From: Tistrella mobilis
GTDB taxonomy: Bacteria > Pseudomonadota > Alphaproteobacteria > Tistrellales > Tistrellaceae
Direction: 5' to 3'
DNA length: 64,000 nucleotides
Assembly (NCBI RefSeq): GCF_041468085.1
Contig: NZ_CP121017.1
Location: 496,001-560,000 of the forward strand
The notes below the pieces were generated by a model. The model was not told the DNA's origin. It searched no databases and saw nothing but the letters and a program-made list of their open reading frames with translations. The first letter of the stretch is position 1. Every line of letters starts with the position of its first letter. A program made the translations under genes and the position numbers. This document shows, piece after piece, positions 56,248 to 64,000 of this stretch.

Positions 56248-57924
56248 TCACTTGCGCGGGGGCGTCTGCTCGTGAAAATCCGAGATGTCCACCGACGGCC
56301 GTCCGAACAGATAACCCTGTCCGTATTGGACGCCATTGGAGCGCAGGAAGTTCGCCGTCGCTTCGTTCTCGATCATTTCACCGACGGTGATGATGCCCAG
56401 ACTGTTGCACAATTGAATGATCGCGCGCAGGAACTTGCGGTCGTCATCCGTCTTGAGTGCATTGCGGACATAGGAACCGTCGATCTTGACCAGATCGACC
56501 TTCAGCGATCGCAGATACTGGAACGAGGCCTGGCCTGATCCGAAGTCGTCGAGGCAGACCCGGTGCCCGGCACGGCGGAGATCCTGCAGGAAGGCGTTGG
56601 CCCGGCCCAGATCGTCGATCCGCGCGGTTTCCGTCACTTCGAACATCAGCCGATCGCGCATTGGCCCCAACGTTGCCAGCAGCTTATTGAAGGCGATCAC
56701 GAAGCTCTCGCTCTCGATCGACCGCGCCGACAGGTTGACCGCCAGCCGCAGCACCTGGCTGCGCTGCTCCGCCCGCTTGATCTTGTCGATCACCATCCGG
56801 CAGATGGCGAGGTCGAATTCTTCGATGAAGCCGGCCTGCTCGGCGAAGGTGATCACCTCGAACGGGCTTTCATCGACCCGCTTCAGCCGCAGCAGCGCTT
56901 CATAATGCTCGACCTGACGGGATGCCAGATCGACGATGGGCTGCAGCGCCACCCGGAAATCCCGGCGGCGGATGATGCCGCGATATTCCGAGATCCGCCG
57001 GGCGGTATCGTCGACCATCTCGCCATGCTGGCGGCGCAGGCTGTTGATCCGGCCCGACAGCTTGCGCTCCTTCAGCTGTTCGGCCACGAAGCTGATCGCC
57101 CGGGCGACGTCGGTTGAGCCCAGTTCGGCGCCGTCGAGCGGCATGGTCGCCATGCGCAGGCCCAGCACATCGCCCTTGGGATCGACGGTGCGGGCCAGCC
57201 TGCTGACCTGTTCGCGGAGCTTGGCGACATCGGTCTCGGCGCCGTGGATGACGCTGTAGGTGTCCTGATCCAGCCGGGCAGCGCTGTCGCCCACCACCGA
57301 ATTGGCGCGCAACAGGCTGGTCAGGTTGGCCATGAACTCGTCGGTCAGTGACCGGTCGAGCTGCTGACGCAGCAGGCCGAAGCGTTCAAGATGTAGCAGG
57401 GTCATCTCGTAGCTGGAGCCGATATCATTGGCTTCCTGCTGGCGGTGCTTGGCGATCTGGGCGAAGGACCGGGCCGAAATCAGGCCGGTCTCAACATCGC
57501 GCGCCTCGGTCGCGACATCGGTTGCGACCATGTATTTGGGCAGGGACAGGGCCAGAAAGTAATGACCACCCAGATCCGGCAGCCGGTAGCCGCTCACGAT
57601 CGCCCGCCGGGTGACGGTGGAATGCGGGTTGGCCAGCCGCACCATCACCGCTTCGAAGCGGCCGGCGACGCCGGGGCGATCCAGCACGGCGGTGATCATC
57701 CGCCGATCGTCTTCTGCCACCAGCTCATCCAGGGCCACGCCGATCAGCCGGTCCTGCTCACGGCCGAGCAGGCCCGTGGTCGCACCGGCCACGAAACGGA
57801 TGATCCGCGCCTCGTCCAGTTCGAGCAGGATATCGGCAGCCGTAAAGGCCAGCGCGACGAAACGGTCGCGTTCCTGCTTCAGGCTGCGAATGGGCTCTGG
57901 CGTCTGCACGCTCTGCCGGGACAT
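56248..57924 (-). CDS. PAS / degenerate GGDEF / EAL cyclic-di-GMP phosphodiesterase
   Basis: A 558-residue soluble signalling protein. A PAS-like domain is at about 15-130 (FTAADILLELDEARIIRFVAG). The middle 150-310 corresponds to a GGDEF-like fold without the active motif (DQDTYSVIHG at the expected place). The EAL domain covers about 323-550: EAL at 342-344, NLSAR (N397), EVTE (E429), DDFGSG (D459, D460), VKIDG (K480), GEMIEN and QGYLFGRP (Q536). All catalytic positions appear intact, so c-di-GMP hydrolysis is expected. ATG 57924 has AAGGG 6 nt upstream; a longer frame starts at 57990. It may act with the neighbouring chemotaxis protein in motility. Confidence 0.9.
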   Translation of the reverse strand: MSRQSVQTPEPIRSLKQERDRFVALAFTAADILLELDEARIIRFVAGATTGLLGREQDRLIGVALDELVAEDDRRMITAVLDRPGVAGRFEAVMVRLANPHSTVTRRAIVSGYRLPDLGGHYFLALSLPKYMVATDVATEARDVETGLISARSFAQIAKHRQQEANDIGSSYEMTLLHLERFGLLRQQLDRSLTDEFMANLTSLLRANSVVGDSAARLDQDTYSVIHGAETDVAKLREQVSRLARTVDPKGDVLGLRMATMPLDGAELGSTDVARAISFVAEQLKERKLSGRINSLRRQHGEMVDDTARRISEYRGIIRRRDFRVALQPIVDLASRQVEHYEALLRLKRVDESPFEVITFAEQAGFIEEFDLAICRMVIDKIKRAEQRSQVLRLAVNLSARSIESESFVIAFNKLLATLGPMRDRLMFEVTETARIDDLGRANAFLQDLRRAGHRVCLDDFGSGQASFQYLRSLKVDLVKIDGSYVRNALKTDDDRKFLRAIIQLCNSLGIITVGEMIENEATANFLRSNGVQYGQGYLFGRPSVDISDFHEQTPPRK

Positions 57925-58079
57925 CGGACCCTTGTTTCGAAAACCTTGTCCCCGATCTTCCGACAGGAACGTGGTCAAGTATATCTCCAACGTGCGTCAA
58001 GGAAGCCTTAACGTCGTATCCGGGATGTGCGGGCGGCGGGCCCGTGCAGGATCTCCTTCGCTTCGAGGAACCGCAGCTG

Positions 58080-58847
58080 ATGACTCATACCCCATCCACC
58101 CCTTCGGAGGACAGCCTGCTTGGGCCCGTCGCTCTGAAACCGGGCCTCGACTGGTCGGCGCTCGACCATGTCGACACCTGGATCTTCGATCTGGACAATA
58201 CTCTTTATGCCGCCGGCTCGCGCCTGTTCGACCAGGTCCACCGCCGCATGACCGCCTTCATCATGGAGAGCTTTTCGCTCGATCGCGAGGCGGCGCTGAC
58301 CCTTCAGCGCGATTATTTCCGCGCCCACGGCTCCACCCTGCGCGGGCTGATGCTCCGCCATGGCCTGGATCCGCATGATTATCTGAACTATGTCCACGAC
58401 ATCGACGTCTCGGTGCTGCCGCCGGCGCCCGGGCTTGGGGTGGCGATCGACCGGCTGCCGGGGCGCAAGCTGGTGTTCACCGCCGGCTCCACCGCCCATG
58501 CCGACCGCATCCTGACCCGCATGGGCATCGCCGACCGGTTCGAGGCGATCTTCGACATCGTGGCCGCCGACTTCGTGCCCAAGCCTGCGCCCGAAGTCTA
58601 TGATCTGTTCTGCAGCCGCTATGGCGTCGACGCGGCGACATCGGTGCTGTTTGAAGACAGCGCCCGCAATCTGGCCCCGGCGGCGGCGCTGGGCATGCGC
58701 ACGGTCTGGATCAATACCGGCGAGCCGTTCTCGCTGCTGGGATCGAAGGGCGACCATATCGACTGGGTGTCGCCGGACCTCTCGCTCTGGCTGGAGGCCT
58801 ATCTCGCCCATCTGGATACGGTGGGGCGGGACCGGAGCGCACGTTGA
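58080..58847 (+). CDS. HAD-family pyrimidine 5'-nucleotidase
   Basis: A 255-residue haloacid-dehalogenase phosphatase of the SDT1/pyrimidine 5'-nucleotidase type. Motif I is IFDLDNTLY (both Asp present), motif II is [10 protein letters not shown], the Lys is in VPKPAPEVY and motif III is LFEDSARNL. The cap is helical (subclass I). ATG 58080 has GAGGA upstream. Its stop region contains the -35 of the dapD promoter. Confidence 0.88.
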   Translation: MTHTPSTPSEDSLLGPVALKPGLDWSALDHVDTWIFDLDNTLYAAGSRLFDQVHRRMTAFIMESFSLDREAALTLQRDYFRAHGSTLRGLMLRHGLDPHDYLNYVHDIDVSVLPPAPGLGVAIDRLPGRKLVFTAGSTAHADRILTRMGIADRFEAIFDIVAADFVPKPAPEVYDLFCSRYGVDAATSVLFEDSARNLAPAAALGMRTVWINTGEPFSLLGSKGDHIDWVSPDLSLWLEAYLAHLDTVGRDRSAR

Positions 58848-58871
58848 CACCCGCCCCGCGCGGCCTAAACT
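58844..58871 (+). promoter_or_regulatory. Sigma-70-like promoter for dapD
   Basis: TTGACA at 58844-58849 and TAAACT at 58866-58871 are 16 nt apart, about 50 nt before the dapD start. The -35 overlaps the stop codon of the HAD gene. Confidence 0.7.
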
Positions 58872-58921
58872 GCGATCCGTGCGCGCCTGCGCGCCCCCCA
58901 ACCTGTCCCGAGGGAGACGAC

Positions 58922-59788
58922 ATGACCGCGACCGCCGCACCCGCCACGGCAGAACTGGCCGCCGTGATCGAGGCCGCCTGGGAAAACCGCGCCGAGATCG
59001 GCATCGCCACCAAAGGCGAGGTCCGCGATGCGGTCGATGCCGCGCTTGAGGCGCTGGATGGCGGCGTTCTGCGCGTCGCCGAAAAGGCGGCCGACGGCAA
59101 CTGGGTGGTGCATCAGTGGCTGAAGAAGGCGGTTCTGCTGTCCTTCCGCCTGAACGACATGGCGCCGATCCCCGGCGGCCCCGGCGGCAATGCCCCCTGG
59201 TTCGACAAGGTGCCGTCGAAGTTCGAGGGCTGGGACGATGCCCGCTTCCGCGCCGCCGGCTTCCGCGCCGTGCCGAATTGCGTGGTGCGCCGCTCCGCCT
59301 ATATCGCCCCCGGTGCCGTGCTGATGCCGAGCTTCGTGAACATCGGTGCCTATGTGGGCGAGGGCACCATGGTCGATACCTGGGCGACCGTCGGTTCCTG
59401 CGCCCAGATCGGCCGCAATGTTCATATCTCGGGCGGTGCCGGTATCGGCGGCGTGCTGGAGCCGCTGCAGGCCGGCCCCGTGATCATCGAGGACGGTGCC
59501 TTCATCGGTGCCCGCTCGGAAGTGGCTGAAGGCGTGATCGTGGGCGAGGGCGCTGTGCTCTCGATGGGCGTCTTCCTGGGCGCCTCGACCAAGATCGTCG
59601 ACCGCGAGACCGGCCAGATCCATATCGGCAAGGTGCCGCCCTTCGCGGTGGTGGTGCCGGGTGCCCTGCCCGGCCGGCCGCTGCCCGACGGCACCCCCGG
59701 TCCCAGCCTCTATTGCGCCGTGATCGTGAAGACGGTCGATGCCCGCACCCGCGAGAAGACCGGCATCAACGAGCTGCTGCGGACCTGA
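58922..59788 (+). CDS. dapD: Tetrahydrodipicolinate N-succinyltransferase
   Basis: DapD transfers succinyl from succinyl-CoA to tetrahydrodipicolinate in the succinylase branch of lysine and meso-diaminopimelate synthesis. The 288-residue protein has the left-handed beta-helix repeats ([40 protein letters not shown]) and the DapD segment [27 protein letters not shown] lies before ATG 58922. dapE follows after 53 bp. Confidence 0.97.
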   Translation: MTATAAPATAELAAVIEAAWENRAEIGIATKGEVRDAVDAALEALDGGVLRVAEKAADGNWVVHQWLKKAVLLSFRLNDMAPIPGGPGGNAPWFDKVPSKFEGWDDARFRAAGFRAVPNCVVRRSAYIAPGAVLMPSFVNIGAYVGEGTMVDTWATVGSCAQIGRNVHISGGAGIGGVLEPLQAGPVIIEDGAFIGARSEVAEGVIVGEGAVLSMGVFLGASTKIVDRETGQIHIGKVPPFAVVVPGALPGRPLPDGTPGPSLYCAVIVKTVDARTREKTGINELLRT

Positions 59789-59841
59789 TGGCGGCCTGTG
59801 CCGCCTCCTGCCCCCTCTAAACTTGACCGGATTCCCGCCCC

Positions 59842-61023
59842 ATGGCCGTCATCGACACCCTCGACCTCGCCCGCGACCTGATCCGCCGGCCGAGCGTGAC
59901 CCCGGCCGATGCCGGCGCGCTCGACGTGCTCCAGGCGGCACTTGAGGGGCTGGGCTTCACCTGTCACCGGCTGCCTTTCGAACAGCCCGGCTGGGATCCG
60001 GTCGACAATCTTTATGCCACGATCGGTGATCGTGACGGTGATCTGCCGGTGCTGGGCTATGCCGGGCATACCGACGTGGTGCCGGTGGGTGATGCCGCCG
60101 GCTGGACGGTCGATCCCTTCGGTGCCGAGGTGATCGACGGCCATCTCTACGGCCGCGGGGCGGTCGATATGAAGGGCTCGATCGCCGCTTTCGTGGCGGC
60201 GGTCTCGCGCTACATTGCAGAGGGCGGCAAGCCCCGGCTGGCGCTGGTCATCACGGGCGACGAGGAACGCGACGCGATCAACGGCACGGTGAAGATGCTG
60301 GGCTGGATGCGTGATCGCGCCGAGCGCATGGATCACTGCCTGGTGGGCGAGCCGACCAACCCGATGCGACTGGGTGAGATGATCAAGATCGGCCGGCGCG
60401 GCAGCGTCACCGGCCATCTGACGGTTTATGGCATGCAGGGCCATGTGGCCTATCCCCATCTGGCCGACAATCCGGTGCCGCGGCTGCTGAAGATGCTGTC
60501 GAGCGTGGTGGAGCACGAGCTGGACCAGGGGACGCCCTATTTCCAGCCGTCGAGCCTTCAGGTCACCACCATCGATATCGCCAACCCGGCGACCAACGTC
60601 ATTCCGGGGATCGCGAAGGCGAGCTTCAACATCCGCTTCAACGATCTGCACACCCCGGCCAGCCTTGAAGCCTGGCTGCGGCGCAGTTTCGATGCAGTCG
60701 GCGGGCGCTGGGAGATGGATTACCGGATCACCGGCGATGCCTTCGTCACCGAGCCGGGGCCGTTCTCCTCGCTGGTGGCCCATGCGGTCAAGGCCGAAAC
60801 CGGGCTCGATCCGGATCTTTCCACCACCGGCGGCACCTCGGATGCGCGGTTCATCAAGGATTACTGCCCGGTCTGCGAGTTCGGCCTGATCGGCCAGACC
60901 ATGCACAAAACCGACGAGCGGGTGGCGGTTGCGGCGCTGGAAGCGTTGTCGCGCATCTATGAGCGGGTGATCGCCGATTACATGGCGACGCCGCCCGCCC
61001 GGATCGGCGCGGTCGGAGCGTGA
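59842..61023 (+). CDS. dapE: Succinyl-diaminopimelate desuccinylase
   Basis: DapE removes succinate from N-succinyl-L,L-diaminopimelate, two steps after DapD. The 393-residue M20 metallohydrolase has zinc ligands H76 and D78 in GHTDVVP, the bridging D109 in GRGAVDMKG, and the catalytic Glu pair E141/E142 in TGDEERDA. The dimerisation domain starts at about 180, and GGTSDARFI and GLIGQTMHK complete the site. It overlaps the next gene by 4 bp. Confidence 0.97.
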   Translation: MAVIDTLDLARDLIRRPSVTPADAGALDVLQAALEGLGFTCHRLPFEQPGWDPVDNLYATIGDRDGDLPVLGYAGHTDVVPVGDAAGWTVDPFGAEVIDGHLYGRGAVDMKGSIAAFVAAVSRYIAEGGKPRLALVITGDEERDAINGTVKMLGWMRDRAERMDHCLVGEPTNPMRLGEMIKIGRRGSVTGHLTVYGMQGHVAYPHLADNPVPRLLKMLSSVVEHELDQGTPYFQPSSLQVTTIDIANPATNVIPGIAKASFNIRFNDLHTPASLEAWLRRSFDAVGGRWEMDYRITGDAFVTEPGPFSSLVAHAVKAETGLDPDLSTTGGTSDARFIKDYCPVCEFGLIGQTMHKTDERVAVAALEALSRIYERVIADYMATPPARIGAVGA

Positions 61024-61625
61024 GCGCTGGCGGCGGCGATCTGCTCCGCGGCATTCGCGGAGGCCTGGGCCTCGCCCGCTTCGACCGGCGGGCGCTGGAT
61101 CTGTTGCGGATCGACGTCACCGGTTTCTGGCACTCCTTCACGGCCCTGCTGCTCGCGGTACCGGGCTATCTGCTGCTCTACAGCCTGCCGGTGCCGGGCG
61201 AAGGGGCGACGCCTCCCTCGCCCGGCGAAGAGGCAGCCGCCGACGTCATCGCGACCATGGCGACTGGCACGGATCATTTCGGCCTGCTGGGCGATGTGCT
61301 GGTCGATCTCCTTGCCTGGGCGAGTTTCCCGCTCCTGCTGCTGATCCTGGCCCGGCGCACCGGTATCGCCCGGGGCTTCGTGCCCTATGTCGTTGCCCGC
61401 AACTGGCTGTCGATGGTCCAGGTCTATGTGATGGTGGCGGTGATCGCGACCGCCGGCGTGCTGCCGGCGCCGCTTGCCGGCCTGCTCACCACCTTGGCGC
61501 TTGCGGCGCTGATCGGCATGGAATGGTTCATGACCCGGCTGACGCTCGGGCTCAATTCCGGGGCGGTGACCCTGATCGTGCTGCTGGCGATCCTCTGGCC
61601 GATCCTCCTGGCCCGCCTCGTCTGA
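61020..61625 (+). CDS. Inner-membrane protein of unknown function downstream of dapE
   Basis: A 201-residue protein with about four to five membrane segments (about 40-57, 90-112, 133-153, 155-172, 180-200) and a basic N-terminal cytosolic part (RGIRGGLGLARFDRRALDLL). The GTG start overlaps the dapE stop by 4 bp, so it is translated with dapE. Homologues of this type after dapE are seen in related alphaproteobacteria as far as I recall; no function is known to me. Confidence 0.8.
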   Translation: MSAGGGDLLRGIRGGLGLARFDRRALDLLRIDVTGFWHSFTALLLAVPGYLLLYSLPVPGEGATPPSPGEEAAADVIATMATGTDHFGLLGDVLVDLLAWASFPLLLLILARRTGIARGFVPYVVARNWLSMVQVYVMVAVIATAGVLPAPLAGLLTTLALAALIGMEWFMTRLTLGLNSGAVTLIVLLAILWPILLARLV

Positions 61626-61654
61626 TGGTGCTGCCTCTTCGGCCGGACCGGATG

Positions 61655-61672
61655 GTGAAACGATCATTTCAC
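61655..61672. promoter_or_regulatory. Near-perfect palindrome upstream of fecI-like gene
   Basis: GTGAAACGATCATTTCAC has 6-bp perfect arms around a GATC centre, with one mismatched pair. It lies just before the Fur-type box and may be a second operator or part of the promoter region. Confidence 0.45.
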
Positions 61673-61674
61673 CC

Positions 61675-61693
61675 GATATTGATACGCACTCGC
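61675..61693. promoter_or_regulatory. Probable Fur-type box upstream of fecI-like gene
   Basis: GATATTGATACGCACTCGC agrees with the 19-bp Fur consensus at 13 positions, and its core ATTGATACGCACT matches the sitA box core AATGATACGCATT at 11 of 13. It ends 24 bp before the sigma factor start. It is less symmetrical than the other two boxes. Confidence 0.6.
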
Positions 61694-61717
61694 ATTCAGG
61701 CTAGGGTTCGGCCCTGA

Positions 61718-62263
61718 ATGATCTCCGGTGCGGGTGCATTGACCCACGATCTCGGCAAACTGGCGCTGTTCATGGCCCATCGCGCGGACCTGATCGACTA
61801 TGCGACGTCGATCACGGGTGGTGATCGCGCGCGTGCCGAGGATGTCGTCCAGGATGCCTTCCTGCGCTTCGTGCCCGCAGGCCAGACCGATGCGGCGCTG
61901 GATCAGCCGCTGGGCTATCTGTACCGGATCGTGCGCAATCTGGCGCTGGACTGGAGCCGCCGGCGGGCGGTGGAGGTCCGCAACCAGGACGAAGGCGCCC
62001 CCTGGTGGATGCTGCCGGCGGTGCCGCGCACGCCCGAGGAAGAGGTCACCCATCGCCGCACGCTGGCGCGGATCGTGACGGTGCTGAACCGGCTGGAGCC
62101 CGATATCCGCATCGCGGTGGAGATGCACCGGTTCGGCGGCCATACGCTGGGCGAGATTGCCGCAAGGCTGGGGGTGTCGGTGCCGACCGCCCATCGGATG
62201 GTCCGCGGCGCCCTGATGCAGATCGCCGCGGCGATCGGGCCGGATGATGCCGGCCATGGCTGA
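61718..62263 (+). CDS. fecI: FecI-type ECF sigma factor
   Basis: A 181-residue iron-starvation sigma factor. Region 2 includes GDRARAEDVVQDAFLRFV and the -10 recognition stretch PLGYLYRIVRNLALDWSRR. Region 4 has the HTH HTLGEIAARLGVSVPTAHRM. It would be held by the FecR-like protein and released when the TonB receptor binds its siderophore, then transcribe the receptor gene. It overlaps the fecR-like gene and has a Fur-type box upstream. Confidence 0.92.
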   Translation: MISGAGALTHDLGKLALFMAHRADLIDYATSITGGDRARAEDVVQDAFLRFVPAGQTDAALDQPLGYLYRIVRNLALDWSRRRAVEVRNQDEGAPWWMLPAVPRTPEEEVTHRRTLARIVTVLNRLEPDIRIAVEMHRFGGHTLGEIAARLGVSVPTAHRMVRGALMQIAAAIGPDDAGHG

Positions 62264-63266
62264 GGATCCGGTGCTCGAAGCGGCATTCGACTGGCTGCTG
62301 CGCCTGCAGGACACCCCGGAGGATCCGGCGGTCCGGGCCGGCTGGCAGGCCTGGCGGCGGTCCGATCCGGCGCATGAGGCCGCCTGGGCGCGGGTCTGCG
62401 CGACCTGGCGCGATCTGGGGGAGGCGGGGCCCCTGCGGGTGGTGCCTGTGCAGGCCGATACCCTGCCGCCGGTTGGCGATACCAGGCCGCAACCGCCGCG
62501 CCGCCCCATGCAGCCCCGGCCCATGCGGCACAGGGCCTTGCGCCGCGGGGCCATGATGGCGGCGGCCGCCGCGGTCGTTGCGATGGTGGCGGTCGCGAGC
62601 GTCAGGCCGGGCGGCTTTGCCGGTCTCGGCGCCGATGCCGCGACCGGTGTGGCCGAGACCCGCCGGGTGGTGCTGGCCGATGGCAGCCGGGTGGAACTCG
62701 ACGGCCGCACCGCGATCCGCAGCCGCTTCGACGACGGCCGGCGCGAGGTGACCCTGATCGATGGCGGCGCCTTCTTCGACGTGATGCCCGATCCCGCCCG
62801 GCCCTTCATCGTTCGGGCCGGCGATGTCGCGGTCACCGTCACCGGCACCGCCTTCGACGTGGCCGCCGATGGCGGCCGGGTGGTGGTGGAGGTGGCGAGC
62901 GGCACCGTCCGGGTGGCGCCGGCCAGGGGCCGACGCGTGGAGCAGCTGGCGGCCGGCGACCGGCTGGCGGTCGATACCGCAAGCGGCGCCGTCACCCGGG
63001 GGCGACTGGCGCCCGAGGATGTCGGTGCCTGGCGGGACGGCCGGCTGTTCGTCTCCGATGCCACGGTCGCCGAGGTGGTGGCGGAATTGCGGCGCCACCA
63101 GCCGGGCTGGATCCTGATCACCGATGCGGCACTCGGCGCCCGCCGGGTGACCGGGCTTTACGATCTGCGCGATCCGCAGCGCGCGCTGAAGGCGATGATG
63201 CGGCCGGTCGGCGGCGAGGTCCGCGCCTTCGGCCCGCTTCTGACGCTGGTCACCGCCGCGGGCTGA
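62256..63266 (+). CDS. fecR: FecR-type anti-sigma factor / signal relay protein
   Basis: A 336-residue inner-membrane protein. The N-terminal DUF4880/anti-sigma part has EAAFDWLLRLQDTPEDPAVR and the conserved Trp-rich stretch GWQAWRRSDPAHEAAWARV. One membrane helix follows (GAMMAAAAAVVAMVAVASV), then the periplasmic FecR domain (RRVVLADGSRVELDGRTAI; GTAFDVAADGGRVVVEVASG), ending in an STN-like segment (LYDLRDPQRALKAMM). It receives the signal from the TonB receptor's own STN domain. ATG 62256 overlaps fecI by 8 bp; ATG 62244 is an alternative. Confidence 0.92.
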   Translation: MAEDPVLEAAFDWLLRLQDTPEDPAVRAGWQAWRRSDPAHEAAWARVCATWRDLGEAGPLRVVPVQADTLPPVGDTRPQPPRRPMQPRPMRHRALRRGAMMAAAAAVVAMVAVASVRPGGFAGLGADAATGVAETRRVVLADGSRVELDGRTAIRSRFDDGRREVTLIDGGAFFDVMPDPARPFIVRAGDVAVTVTGTAFDVAADGGRVVVEVASGTVRVAPARGRRVEQLAAGDRLAVDTASGAVTRGRLAPEDVGAWRDGRLFVSDATVAEVVAELRRHQPGWILITDAALGARRVTGLYDLRDPQRALKAMMRPVGGEVRAFGPLLTLVTAAG

Positions 63267-63324
63267 GAGGCCCGGTCATTTTTTCCTGAAAAGAAAAATC
63301 GAGCCGTCCGTTGTTGGGATGAGA

Positions 63325-63347
63325 ACGCAAATGATCCGCATTTGCGT
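63325..63347. promoter_or_regulatory. Fur-type box upstream of TonB-dependent receptor
   Basis: ACGCAAATG and CATTTGCGT are perfect 9-bp arms around ATCCG. The central 19 bp, GCAAATGATCCGCATTTGC, agree with the Fur consensus at 12 positions, and the core AATGATCCGCATT differs from the sitA box core at one base. It lies 33 bp before the receptor start. The preceding stretch 63278-63300 is AT-rich and likely holds the promoter. Confidence 0.82.
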
Positions 63348-63380
63348 GAGATGGTCTCCGACGAGGAAGGGTTCGACGGT

Positions 63381-64000
63381 ATGCGGGATGGGGCAGGGCG
63401 GGTAACGATCGCCGCCGGGGTCGGCTTCGGGCTGATGACGGTGCTGGCGCCGGTCGGGCTGGTGGCCCTGACGGCCGTGGCGTCGGTGGCGGTGGCCGCC
63501 GGCATGGACCGGATCGCCTTCGACATCCCGGCCCGGCCGCTGGACGAGGCGCTGGCCGCCTTCGGCCGCCAGGCCGGGGTTCAGGTCAGCGGCGCGGCCG
63601 AGGTGGTCGCGGGCCGGCGGGGCGGCGCTGTTCAGGGGCAGTTCAGCGTCGACGAGGCGCTGGGCCGGTTGCTCGCCGGCACCGGCATCGGCTGGATCAC
63701 CGAGGCGGACGGCACCGTGACCCTGCTGCCGGCGCCGCCATCCGACGGGACCACCCGGCTCGACCCGCTGACCGTCACCGGCAGCCGCCGGGCAGTTGAG
63801 ACGGCGACCGGCCCCGTCGAGGGCTATCTCGCCACCCGCAGCTTCACCGCAACCAAGACCGATGCGTCGATCCTGGAGACCCCGCTCTCGGTGCAGGTGG
63901 TGCCGCGCGACGTGATCGAGGATCAGGGGTCGCTCAACCTCAAGGACGTTTACGAGAATGTGAGCGGTGTCCAGCAGGCCGGCAACACGCTGAACGCCCA
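63381..64000 (+). CDS. TonB-dependent siderophore receptor with STN signalling domain (3' truncated by window edge)
   Basis: An outer-membrane transducer of the FecA/FpvA/FoxA type; only 206 residues are visible and the frame is open at base 64000. A signal peptide is at about 1-40 (VGLVALTAVASVAVAAG). An STN domain follows at about 43-118 (FDIPARPLDEALAAFGRQAG; ALGRLLAGTGIGW), then a TonB-box-like DPLTVTGSR and the plug start TPLSVQVVPRDVIEDQG and LKDVYENVSGVQQ. AGGAAGG lies about 10 nt before ATG 63381; an in-frame ATG at 63351 is less well placed. With fecI and fecR it forms a cell-surface signalling system. The siderophore is unknown. Confidence 0.93.
   Translation, partial: MRDGAGRVTIAAGVGFGLMTVLAPVGLVALTAVASVAVAAGMDRIAFDIPARPLDEALAAFGRQAGVQVSGAAEVVAGRRGGAVQGQFSVDEALGRLLAGTGIGWITEADGTVTLLPAPPSDGTTRLDPLTVTGSRRAVETATGPVEGYLATRSFTATKTDASILETPLSVQVVPRDVIEDQGSLNLKDVYENVSGVQQAGNTLNA

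Overview
The window looks like chromosome of a very GC-rich alphaproteobacterium, probably Rhodospirillales-like (a Tistrella/Azospirillum-type genome would fit, but the sequence does not prove a genus). Supporting signs are the aerobic CobN/CobO cobalamin genes, a CcrM-type adenine methyltransferase behind rnhB, a class I lysyl-tRNA synthetase, the DUF721-dsbA-smc block, and rpmH-rnpA-yidD-yidC-engB. No rRNA, tRNA, CRISPR array, prophage or insertion sequence was seen.

Layout. 1-3.6 kb: the end of a cobalamin operon (cobN, truncated at the left edge, then cobO). 4.0-9.7 kb (minus): DUF721/DciA-like protein, DsbA-like thiol oxidoreductase and an unusually long SMC. 9.8-13.6 kb: an accessory block with an ECF42-type sigma factor and its DGPF/YCII partner, an isochorismatase-fold protein lacking its usual Asp, a small unknown protein and a divergent LysR regulator. 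13.7-16.4 kb: mutY and a TTC38-like TPR protein. 16.4-21.9 kb (minus): DinG-like helicase, TerB-like protein, rnhB and ccrM. 22.1-23.7 kb: lysS. 23.8-24.7 kb: a TacA/TacT-type (DUF1778/GNAT) toxin-antitoxin pair with a palindrome in its promoter. 24.7-25.9 kb: a protein resembling acyl-ACP reductase.

26.0-32.0 kb (minus): a SitABCD-type manganese/iron importer under a strong Fur-type box, followed directly by a NarL-type response regulator and its histidine kinase. 32.1-39.5 kb (minus): a five-gene peptide set with a fused two-domain ABC ATPase, binding protein, two permeases and an M14 carboxypeptidase, with two repeat families in its gaps. 39.9-42.3 kb: CYTH-CHAD protein and O-methyltransferase. 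42.3-48.9 kb (minus): P-type ATPase, TVP38 membrane protein, MerA-like flavin reductase and an orphan histidine kinase. 49.1-54.5 kb (plus): SHOCT lipoprotein, rpmH-rnpA-yidD-yidC, engB and argB, closed by a strong terminator. 54.6-57.9 kb (minus): globin-coupled-type chemotaxis transducer and a PAS/degenerate-GGDEF/EAL protein. 58.1-61.6 kb: HAD nucleotidase, dapD, dapE and a membrane protein. 61.7-64 kb: FecI sigma, FecR anti-sigma and the start of an STN-type TonB receptor, cut by the right edge.

The clearest cross-window theme is metal control. Three boxes, ahead of sitA, fecI and the TonB receptor, share the core AATGATnCGCATT and fit the classical Fur consensus, so one regulator probably governs both the SitABCD importer and the Fec-type uptake system. 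I saw no convincing wholly new defence or mobile system. The best candidates for new biology are the acyl-ACP-reductase-like protein, the catalytically altered isochorismatase-fold protein, the enlarged SMC, and the repeats inside the peptide-transport operon.
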